A stretch of 11,809 bases of DNA from Clostridia bacterium (GTDB lineage Bacteria > Bacillota > Clostridia > Oscillospirales > CAG-272), in contig JAFYMA010000248.1 in NCBI GenBank assembly GCA_017556845.1, forward strand, positions 1 to 11,809, written 5' to 3'. Position numbers and translations under genes: made by a program. Shown here piece by piece: positions 1-6,197 of the stretch. The notes beneath the pieces were generated by a model. That model saw only the letters and a program-made list of their open reading frames with translations. It made no database searches and had not been told where the DNA came from. The stretch's first letter is position 1. Each line of letters begins with the position of its first letter.

Positions 1-1260
1 TGCAATGCCGGGGCCCTCATTATATACAGAAACGAATACCTTTTTGTCCTTTTCAATTATTTTTACAAGGTATTTGCCCTTTTCGTAAGAGAATTTCTGA
101 GCGTTCTGGCAGATGTTATACAAAACCTGATGTATTGCGTCCTTATCGGCAAATACCGTCATATTATCTCTGTCACATTCAAACATAACGTCGAGCTTTT
201 TGGCATCGAGCTGCTGTTCAAGAGAAATTATTATCTCGCGTGCCATTTCGCATATATCAAAATTAGCCTTTACTATTTTACGGTCGCCTGCCTGCAAGCG
301 CGAAATATCAAGAAGAGATGATACAAGACGCGACAATCGCTTGACCTCGGTGAATATTATTTGCAGATAATGATCGTGCTTTTCCGGCGGTATCGCGCCG
401 TTCAGCATTCCCTCAACAAATCCCGAAATTACCGTCATCGGAGTACGAAGATCGTGCGATACGTTAGCAAGAAATCCCTTTCTCAGCTCCTCATTCTTCT
501 GCAAGGTATTAGCCATATTATTGAATGCACCCGCAAGCTCTGCAACCTCATCGTTACCTGAAATTTCAACACGGGCGTTAAAGTTCCCCTGCGAAAACTC
601 CTTTGCCGCCTTGCTCATCAGCTTAAGGGGCGATATTATTCTGCCCGATATAAAATATATAGCTATCAATGATGCAAGCATTACCCAAAGTACAGAAACG
701 ATGACCGCTTTTATCGTTTTGCTTACGAGATTGCCGAATCTTGCATTTTCACTGCAAACGAAAACAGAGCCGACCATTTCTCCGTCAGCGCCGTTTATGC
801 TTTTTGCGCAAGATAAATGCTTTTTGGAGAAAAAGCCGTCCATCGTTGCATACTCACCGTACTGACCGTCATTTTCAAGGCTGAATAAAACGTTATCGGG
901 TACGACTCCCGCCATATCCGACGGAGTATTTGCAGTGAGCAGCACTGTGCCGTTTTCGTCCGTTATAAAAACAGACATCTCCTCTCCCAAAGAAGCGGAA
1001 ACGGTATCAAGAACAGTTGAAACGTCATTGCTTACGTTTTCATAATATACGAATTTTCCGAAATCCGACGTTGATGACTCCGAATACGCATTTTCTAAAA
1101 ATACACTCAGAGCATCAGCGGCGTCCTCTATTGATTCTCTTTTCATGCTTCGAGACGTATTCATCGAATTTGAAACGAGGATCAGCGACAAAACGGTAAA
1201 GCTTATAAGGATAATAAGCATTACAACGAATACGAATTTTGTAAATACGCTTTTAAACAT
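1..1260 (-). CDS. Sensor histidine kinase of a two-component system (C-terminus cut by window edge)
   Basis: This is an inner-membrane sensor kinase that would phosphorylate the OmpR-type regulator encoded just upstream. The visible 420 residues show a TM helix at about 8-27, an extracytoplasmic sensor region to about 180, a second TM helix at about 184-205 and a HAMP linker beginning near the SPLKLM segment. The HisKA dimerisation box follows, with FLANVSHDLRTPM and phospho-acceptor His269. The ATPase begins with the N box ICQNAQKF (Asn386) and breaks off in the GPGIA motif at the edge, so the remaining ATP-binding motifs are missing from view. The ATG is preceded by AAGGA at about 8 bp. The sensor region has no domain I recognise, so the signal is unknown. 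HisKA, HAMP and gene order support the call strongly. Confidence 0.95.
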   Translation of the reverse strand, partial: MFKSVFTKFVFVVMLIILISFTVLSLILVSNSMNTSRSMKRESIEDAADALSVFLENAYSESSTSDFGKFVYYENVSNDVSTVLDTVSASLGEEMSVFITDENGTVLLTANTPSDMAGVVPDNVLFSLENDGQYGEYATMDGFFSKKHLSCAKSINGADGEMVGSVFVCSENARFGNLVSKTIKAVIVSVLWVMLASLIAIYFISGRIISPLKLMSKAAKEFSQGNFNARVEISGNDEVAELAGAFNNMANTLQKNEELRKGFLANVSHDLRTPMTVISGFVEGMLNGAIPPEKHDHYLQIIFTEVKRLSRLVSSLLDISRLQAGDRKIVKANFDICEMAREIIISLEQQLDAKKLDVMFECDRDNMTVFADKDAIHQVLYNICQNAQKFSYEKGKYLVKIIEKDKKVFVSVYNEGPGIA

Positions 1261-1280
1261 TCTTTTATTCCTTAAACAAT

Positions 1281-1327
1281 AAAGGGCATGCGCAATACCA
1301 CACGGAACTGCACATGCGCCTTTTTTT
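1281..1327. terminator. Terminator-like hairpin between response regulator and kinase genes
   Basis: An imperfect inverted repeat (arms starting GGGCATGCGC and ending GCACATGCGCC) can form about 12 base pairs with one bulged base and a loop of about 12 nt. On the plus strand it is followed by seven T. On the minus strand, the direction of the flanking genes, the following tract is the weaker TTTATTGTTT. It could therefore stop antisense transcription efficiently and partly attenuate read-through from the regulator gene into the kinase gene, lowering kinase relative to regulator. The structure is seen in the sequence; the attenuation role is inferred. Confidence 0.65.
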
Positions 1328-1342
1328 AAATGATCGTTTTAA

Positions 1343-2035
1343 TTACTGAAGAAGCTCAAATTTGTAGCCAACGCCCCAAACTGTCTTGAGCACCCATTTA
1401 TCTGAAACGCCCTCAAGCTTTTCGCGCAGACGCTTAACGTGAACGTCAACGGTTCTGGAGTCACCGAGATAATCAAAGCCCCATACCTTATCAAGAAGCT
1501 GGTCTCTTGTAAATACTCTGTTGTAGTTTGATGCAAGGAAATAAAGCAATTCAAGCTCCTTGGGGGGAATGTCAACACTCTTGCCCTTCAGCTTAAGCTC
1601 ATACTTCTGAAGAGATATTTCAATGTTTTCAAACTTGATTATTTCATCGTCATTCTGGCTTTCGTGAGAATTGCAGCGTCTGAGAACTGCCTTTATACGA
1701 ACCGCAAGCTCCTTCATATCAAAGGGCTTAACAACGAAATCGTCAGCACCCATTTCAAGACCGAGAACCTTGTCAAACACCTCGCCCTTAGCCGTAACCA
1801 TGATAATGGGCTTTGATGATACCTCTCTTATTTCTCTGCAAACTGCCCAACCGTCCTTTTTGGGAAGCATAATGTCGAGCAAAACGAGATCGGGCTCATA
1901 GAGCTTGAAATAATTTACGCCCTCCACACCGTCATTTGCAACCTTTATTTCATATCCTTCGCTTTCAAAGTGCAAGCGGAGCGCCTCGCAAATATTGAGG
2001 TCATCATCAACTATAAGTATTTTTGTTCCTATCAT
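1343..2035 (-). CDS. OmpR/PhoB-family response regulator
   Basis: This is a cytoplasmic transcription factor of 230 residues, the normal length for the family. The receiver domain (about 4-120) has the acidic pocket Asp10-Asp12, phospho-acceptor Asp54 in LVLLDIMLP, Thr81 and Lys103 in the VVKPFD motif. The C-terminal winged helix (about 132-228) contains the family-typical segments PPKELELL, DSRTVDVHVKRLREKL and VWGVGYKF. The ATG is preceded by AGGAGG at 8 bp, an excellent ribosome binding site. The partner kinase gene begins 82 bp downstream. The paralog cannot be named from sequence alone; PhoP/VanR/WalR-like regulators all share this pattern. Confidence 0.97.
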   Translation of the reverse strand: MIGTKILIVDDDLNICEALRLHFESEGYEIKVANDGVEGVNYFKLYEPDLVLLDIMLPKKDGWAVCREIREVSSKPIIMVTAKGEVFDKVLGLEMGADDFVVKPFDMKELAVRIKAVLRRCNSHESQNDDEIIKFENIEISLQKYELKLKGKSVDIPPKELELLYFLASNYNRVFTRDQLLDKVWGFDYLGDSRTVDVHVKRLREKLEGVSDKWVLKTVWGVGYKFELLQ

Positions 2036-2095
2036 TTTAAATTCCTCCTGTTTATGTGTATGAATATTAATTTCGTTAAATTTTTATCTAAATTC

Positions 2096-2137
2096 ATTAT
2101 ATAACAGTGCAAATATACTGTGGTTACAATTTTGTAA
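2096..2137 (-). promoter_or_regulatory. Candidate promoter and dyad upstream of the response regulator
   Basis: On the minus strand a TATAAT-like -10 (within TGTTATATAAT, possibly an extended -10) lies about 60 bp ahead of the start codon. No good -35 is visible at the usual distance. Just upstream is a 6-bp inverted repeat, TTACAA-N2-TTGTAA, which could be a regulator site. The rest of this 188-bp AT-rich gap shows nothing else I can support. The evidence is weak. Confidence 0.35.
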
Positions 2138-2223
2138 ATAAATATACTTCAAAATATTAATTATGTGCAATTTGCTTAAATTCAACTAAAATTGAGAAAT
2201 CACAAAGGACATTTTATATAAAA

Positions 2224-3387
2224 TCAGAGCTTGTATACTGCCTTTCCGTCGATCACCGTCATAATAACATTTGAATATATATCAAGAGGATCTTTATCAA
2301 AAACGACTACATCCGCATCCATTCCCTGCTTTATCATACCGACTCTGTTTTCTATTCCGAGTATTTTTGCGGCATTCACGGTAAGCGCCTTGAGCGCTTG
2401 CATATACGGCAAGCCGTGCTTATGAGCAAGCGATGCACACAACGGCAGGTACTGTATCGGCGTTTCAGGGTGATCGGTCGTTATGCTGAACAGTATTCCG
2501 TGTTCGTTAAGTATACGCGGATTGTCAAACGAAAGATTTTTAAGCTCGGGCTTGCTTCTGTCCGTCATATTAGGGCCGACTATCGCCTTTGCGTTTTCCT
2601 CTGCAAGCTCGTTTGCTATCATATATCCTTCTGTGCAATGCACGAGTGTATAATCAAGCGAAAAGCGCTTTGCAATGCGAATGGCAGTAAAAATATCGTC
2701 TGCTCTATGTGCGTGAAAATGTGCAGGGCAAGCGCCTGATACAACGGGACTTAACGTATCGTTTTTGTCATCGTACTCAGGCTCGTCAAAGTTTTCGCTG
2801 TCCGATTTATAATTTGCCATAGCATCTGTATATTTTTTCGCTTTTGTAAGTGCTTCACGGATTATAGACGCCGTTGCAAGACGTGTCTGCGGAGTTTCAT
2901 TTTTTCCCTGATATACGGATTTCGGATTTTCTCCCAGAGCAAATTTCATAGCCGCAGGGGCTTTTACAAGCATATTATCTATACGCCGTCCGAACGTTTT
3001 TATTACAACGGACGTGCCGCTTATAGGATTAGCGCTTCCGGGACCGGTGCATACCGTCGTTATTCCGGCCTTATACGCATCGGCAAAACAAGCATCAAAT
3101 GGATTTATTCCGTCTATTGCGGAAAGCTGCGGGGTCGTCGGTGAAGTTTCCTCATTCAGATCGTCACCCTCAAAGCTGATAGAATCCTCAAGAATACCAA
3201 GATGCGTGTGGGCGTCTATCATTCCGGGGATAACCACCCCGCCGTCAGCATCGAATATCTCATCATCCTGCACGGGAGCTTTACCTTCGTAAACACCTTT
3301 GATTTTTCCGTTTTCAATAACTATACTGCCGTTTTCGATGATCCGTTCATCATCCATAGTATAAATTTTAGCATTAGTAATAATCAT
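2224..3387 (-). CDS. Amidohydrolase-superfamily metalloenzyme (imidazolonepropionase/HutI-like group)
   Basis: This is a cytoplasmic metal-dependent hydrolase of 387 residues, typical for the superfamily. The N-terminal beta-sandwich part has the usual opening (MIITNAKIYTMD, GSIVIENGKI) and leads to VIPGMIDAHTHLG with the metal-binding pair His60/His62. Further likely ligands are His225/His227 (FHAHRADD), His250 (TLVHCTEG) and Asp305/His306 (TTDHPETP). The C-terminus closes with the common NAAKILGIENRVGMIKQGMDADVVVFD-type signature. The substrate is unknown; relatives act on cyclic amides, ureas or peptides, and there are no histidine-degradation genes nearby. The ATG follows GAGG at close spacing. 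It sits 54 bp downstream of divIC behind a hairpin, so it may be partly co-transcribed with the yab cluster. Confidence 0.9.
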   Translation of the reverse strand: MIITNAKIYTMDDERIIENGSIVIENGKIKGVYEGKAPVQDDEIFDADGGVVIPGMIDAHTHLGILEDSISFEGDDLNEETSPTTPQLSAIDGINPFDACFADAYKAGITTVCTGPGSANPISGTSVVIKTFGRRIDNMLVKAPAAMKFALGENPKSVYQGKNETPQTRLATASIIREALTKAKKYTDAMANYKSDSENFDEPEYDDKNDTLSPVVSGACPAHFHAHRADDIFTAIRIAKRFSLDYTLVHCTEGYMIANELAEENAKAIVGPNMTDRSKPELKNLSFDNPRILNEHGILFSITTDHPETPIQYLPLCASLAHKHGLPYMQALKALTVNAAKILGIENRVGMIKQGMDADVVVFDKDPLDIYSNVIMTVIDGKAVYKL

Positions 3388-3404
3388 TTTTCCTCACATA
3401 TTGT

Positions 3405-3436
3405 TAAAGGCTGTCAACATAATGCGACAGCCCGTT
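3405..3436 (-). terminator. Hairpin between divIC and the amidohydrolase gene
   Basis: A perfect 7-bp stem, GGCTGTC/GACAGCC, with a 10-nt loop lies directly after the divIC stop. Flanking TTAA/TTAA can extend the pairing. The following tract on the minus strand is only TTTAACAA, so termination would be weak. It could act as a partial terminator or processing site ahead of the amidohydrolase gene. Confidence 0.55.
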
Positions 3437-3441
3437 AATAA

Positions 3442-3720
3442 TCATTTTGTAAGATCGTTGTAATATATGATCTCTCCCGGATCGTGGTATCCGAGCTCCT
3501 CTTTTGCAACCCTCTTTATGTACTCATCGTCTATTTCGGATGCGTACTCGTCGCGGAGCTTTTCTACTTGTATCTGTTTGTCAGCAACCTGCTGAGCGAG
3601 ATCATACTGCTTTTCCTTCAATGTGTTTACCTGCATACTCAGATTGAGTATAGTGACAAAAGCAAAGATCAAAAAAACACCGAGTGCAAGCTTTACAAAA
3701 ACATTTGCACGCAATCTCAC
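3442..3720 (-). CDS. divIC: Septum formation initiator, DivIC/FtsB family
   Basis: This is a small bitopic divisome protein of 92 residues that in Firmicutes works with FtsL and DivIB at the division septum. Visible features are a short basic N-terminus, one TM helix at about 8-28, a coiled-coil stretch (about 30-65) and the family-typical end YIKRVAKEELGYHDPGEIIYY. It starts with GTG, and the start overlaps the yabQ stop in the tetranucleotide GTGA, which implies translational coupling; a GGGG lies 5 bp upstream. The position directly after yabP and yabQ matches the conserved Bacillus and clostridial order. A stop-linked hairpin follows. Confidence 0.93.
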   Translation of the reverse strand: MRLRANVFVKLALGVFLIFAFVTILNLSMQVNTLKEKQYDLAQQVADKQIQVEKLRDEYASEIDDEYIKRVAKEELGYHDPGEIIYYNDLTK

Positions 3721-4250
3721 TGAAGCCCCACGTCCTTTCTTAAAGATTTGATGATACCTTTTTTTATTGTATTTGAAGCGAAAACAGCATCGAGCATCCT
3801 GAATATAAATAAAACCAAGCGTACGACCGGAAATATAATGATGAACCGTATTGCCTTTTGCACAAGCTCAAACAATTTACGCATCAGAAAACTTACGAGT
3901 CTGCCAACGGTTATTTTATAAATAATGAACCCAAGAACGCCAAAAAGCATCATAAAAAGCCTGTATTTGCCATTATTCGCACAAAACACAAACACTACGA
4001 TAATTATAGTATATACTATCGAAAAGAAAAAATCAATAGAAAATTGAAATATTTTTGAAATTATTGTTTTATTTTTTTCACACGGTTGATTTTTGACTTC
4101 TTTTTCTTTATATTTATCTATATATAGATCCGCAACTATATATATTGTGTCGAAAAAACTGTAAACAATTCCAACACCGATTCCGACGCATACAGAATAC
4201 AGCAAAAGCAAAAGCTGCTCTGACGGGGGACTGTAAATAAAATCACTCAT
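3717..4250 (-). CDS. yabQ: Spore cortex biosynthesis membrane protein YabQ
   Basis: This is an integral membrane protein of 177 residues that in Bacillus localises to the membranes around the forespore and is needed for cortex formation. The N-terminus (SEQLLLLLYSVCVGIGVGIVYSFFDTIY) matches the YabQ opening. Hydrophobic segments lie at about 11-42, 66-90, 95-116 and 133-155, followed by a basic C-terminal tail. Its ATG overlaps the yabP stop (ATGA), and its stop overlaps the divIC start (GTGA). No strong separate ribosome binding site is visible before its start, consistent with coupled translation from yabP. Confidence 0.9.
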   Translation of the reverse strand: MSDFIYSPPSEQLLLLLYSVCVGIGVGIVYSFFDTIYIVADLYIDKYKEKEVKNQPCEKNKTIISKIFQFSIDFFFSIVYTIIIVVFVFCANNGKYRLFMMLFGVLGFIIYKITVGRLVSFLMRKLFELVQKAIRFIIIFPVVRLVLFIFRMLDAVFASNTIKKGIIKSLRKDVGLQ

Positions 4251-4504
4251 TTGAATATACGCGATATAAAGCTTTGCTTTTCTTCCGTCTGCTCAGGATA
4301 ATAAAATGACACTATTTCCCCGTCGATATGGATATCGCCTCCGTCGCAGTCAAGCTTTGATACGCTGAGAGAATTCCCTTGCACGCAGCATATGCCCATA
4401 GTGCTTTTTATTACCACGCTGTTTTCATCAAAGCTGAGAACGCTTACCGCCCCGCCTATTTCAAGATGCTTTCTTCCTTTTAATACTACGTTATGCTCCG
4501 TCAT
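4247..4504 (-). CDS. yabP: Sporulation protein YabP
   Basis: This is a small spore-formation protein of 85 residues of the YabP/YqfC family. The core matches the family pattern: HNVVLKGRKHLEIGGAVSVLSFDE, then VIKSTMGICCVQGNSLSVSKLD and HIDGEIVSFYYPE. I chose the ATG that gives MTEHNVVLKG because it has GGAG 5 bp upstream and matches the family start. A longer in-frame start 63 bp upstream would lie inside the terminator hairpin of the preceding unit and adds non-family residues. The gene overlaps yabQ by 4 bp. Expression in the mother cell under sigma-E is expected from Bacillus knowledge, but I see no clear promoter. Confidence 0.9.
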   Translation of the reverse strand: MTEHNVVLKGRKHLEIGGAVSVLSFDENSVVIKSTMGICCVQGNSLSVSKLDCDGGDIHIDGEIVSFYYPEQTEEKQSFISRIFK

Positions 4505-4543
4505 AATAACTCCGTTCCCGACACACAGCCGTTTGTTTGCACG

Positions 4544-4590
4544 ATAAAAGATCGGCACACTATACATAATGTATAGTATGCCGATCTTAT
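4544..4590 (-). terminator. Strong rho-independent terminator after the cohesin gene
   Basis: The two 20-nt arms (from AAGATCGGCA to TGCCGATCTT) are complementary apart from one position. On the minus-strand RNA that position is a tolerated G-U wobble; on the plus strand it is a C-A mismatch. The stem ends in UUUUAU on the minus strand. The wobble and the U run both fit termination of the leftward dockerin-cohesin transcript, isolating it from yabP. Confidence 0.85.
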
Positions 4591-4608
4591 CGGTTTTAGA
4601 ATAATATA

Positions 4609-5997
4609 TCAGAATTTTCTTTTAAATATAATTGCGGAGATGGCAGCGCCCAATATCAAAGATACAACTGAGCATACCAAAGCCACCCACAGCGGTATGG
4701 GTTTATTGATTCCCGTCACGACGTCAGCCTTAGTATCCGCCGTATTCGTTTCTTCAGCCGTTGACTGAATACTTTCATCCTCGTCAGGCATCGGCGTTGG
4801 AATATCCTCTGTCGCGTTATCACTTTCAGTGGTAAGATCGGCAGTATCCTCTACAGGAGCAGAGCTCTCACTGTCCGCGGTATCGCCAATCGTTATGTCA
4901 GATGTATCCTCAGGCTGTGTTTGATCGGTATCGGGTTCTTCCGTTTCCGGCTCTGCGGTAGTTTCGCCCTCCGTCTGCTTTGGAATCTTTACGATATTGA
5001 ACGTGTACGTTTTCTCGCTTCCATCCTCTGCCGTGCAGACCAATTTAACGGATACCTCATCGCCGTCAAGCTCTACCGTTTTTCCTTCGCACGTTGCCTT
5101 GTCGTCTCTCGGCGTGGGAGTTAAGGTGATCTGCTCTGTATCGTGCTCAACGTATACCGTATACGTATACGTACGGTGATAAAAATCAACGTCAAGATTA
5201 CCTGTTGACAGCTCTACATTTGATATATAACAGTCAGAGCTGGGAACGTACGGCTTTTTGCCCATCGTGGCAGTAATTATATAATCCTTAGTCGTTCCGT
5301 CCTCGGCGGTAACTGTAAGCCTTATCTTATTGTCACCTTCCTTGAATGACTCGTTTCCGTATATCTTTACCTTTGACTTACTGTCCGTAACGGATGCATT
5401 TATAGTGAGGGGATCCGTTCTGTATTCAAAGCTTACCTTGTATTCCGTAACTGACGGTGAAAAGGAAGGTTCAAGCGTCAATCCGTCAACAGAAAGCGAA
5501 GAAAGAGTGCAAACAGACGATCTTCTGTCAATTGTAACGTAGCAGCTTTGCTTTCGTGCTTCAAACTCCTCAAACGATTCCGTTGTAACACGGGGAGATG
5601 ATATCGTTATTTTAACGCTTTCTCCCTTTGCAAGATCAGCATCTGCCTTAAGGGTTATCTGCATGATCTTCGTGTCGCCCTCTATTGCCTTGCCCGTATA
5701 ATTGCAGAGAAAATATACTTTTCCGTCAGATTTCACGCTTTCGGAATATTCCCAGCCCGAAACGAGACATTTACTTGAAACGTATGAAAGCTGCGAGGAA
5801 TCAAACTCAATATAGAAATCGGCACCTATAACGTCATATCCGTTCGTATCTATCGTCGCCGTTACAGTAAAATTATCACCCGCCATAACCGATGCATCGC
5901 AGGATATATCAATTTCTGATGCCGCAAATACGGAAATGCAGGCAAACGGGACGATAAGCATAACACACAAAATAATTGCAAATATTTTTTTCATCAT
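4609..5997 (-). CDS. Cohesin-domain surface protein with cadherin-like domains and C-terminal membrane anchor
   Basis: This is a predicted secreted, membrane-anchored scaffold of 462 residues. A signal peptide (MMKKIFAIILCVML, cleavage near SVFA-AS, residue 25) precedes a cohesin-type domain at about 28-156 (VMAGDNFTVTATID, GADFYIEFDSSQLSYVSS). Two cadherin-like beta-sandwich domains follow (about 164-247 and 256-337), each ending in the typical VTAEDGTTKDYI or CTAEDGSEKTYTF. A linker rich in Thr, Glu and Asp (about 341-429) leads to a TM helix (about 436-457) and a short basic tail, FKRKF. No LPXTG sortase motif is seen. The start is the first ATG after AGGAAAGGA; a TTG just ahead is not needed. 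The ATG overlaps by one base the end of the dockerin reading frame (TGATG). Inferred role: anchor for the dockerin protein encoded upstream. Confidence 0.88.
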   Translation of the reverse strand: MMKKIFAIILCVMLIVPFACISVFAASEIDISCDASVMAGDNFTVTATIDTNGYDVIGADFYIEFDSSQLSYVSSKCLVSGWEYSESVKSDGKVYFLCNYTGKAIEGDTKIMQITLKADADLAKGESVKITISSPRVTTESFEEFEARKQSCYVTIDRRSSVCTLSSLSVDGLTLEPSFSPSVTEYKVSFEYRTDPLTINASVTDSKSKVKIYGNESFKEGDNKIRLTVTAEDGTTKDYIITATMGKKPYVPSSDCYISNVELSTGNLDVDFYHRTYTYTVYVEHDTEQITLTPTPRDDKATCEGKTVELDGDEVSVKLVCTAEDGSEKTYTFNIVKIPKQTEGETTAEPETEEPDTDQTQPEDTSDITIGDTADSESSAPVEDTADLTTESDNATEDIPTPMPDEDESIQSTAEETNTADTKADVVTGINKPIPLWVALVCSVVSLILGAAISAIIFKRKF

Positions 5998-6107
5998 CAA
6001 TGTTCCTTTCCTACGATAGTATAATCACCAAGCATATGGGCTTTGAATTGAATAAAATCAACAAGAGATATTTTACCGTCACCGTTTATATCTGCGGCAT
6101 AGGTATC
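5997..6107 (-). pseudogene. Second dockerin repeat, stranded behind an in-frame TAG
   Basis: Directly after the TAG that ends the large upstream protein, the same frame continues for 36 codons to a TGA. It encodes AADINGDGKISLVDFIQFKA, a complete dockerin F-hand calcium loop (D-x-N-x-D-G-x-I-x-x-x-D) plus helix. It has no start codon or ribosome binding site of its own. It ends in TGATG, overlapping the cohesin gene start. The simplest reading is that this was, or still is, the C-terminal half of the dockerin of the preceding gene. Confidence 0.85.
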
Positions 6108-6197
6108 CTATGAGGCAAATTCAAGCTCGCCCAGCATATACGCCTTCATCATTACGAAATCGACGAGCGATATTTTACCGTCACAGTTTACGTCGCC
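6024..6197 (-). repeat. Two dockerin F-hand repeats split by a stop codon
   Basis: The two calcium-loop coding units lie 102 bp (34 codons) apart. A 34-nt core (6157-6190 versus 6055-6088) matches at 30 positions. Both copies encode a canonical loop followed by GKISLVDF. The pair together would be a complete type-I-like dockerin; the TAG lies between them. Confidence 0.85.

Noticed and set aside
2211..2224. ATTTTATATAAAAT palindrome at the end of the amidohydrolase gene
   Set aside because: It is purely A/T with no GC stem and overlaps the stop codon; not a credible terminator or operator on its own.
4505..4567. Longer start for yabP
   Set aside because: It starts inside the terminator hairpin of the previous unit, and the added residues do not resemble the YabP family.
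6108..6110. TAG as a recoded amino-acid codon (pyrrolysine or alternative code) across the genome
   Set aside because: The XRE gene ends normally at TAG and no recoding machinery is in the window; local readthrough or mutation remains possible.
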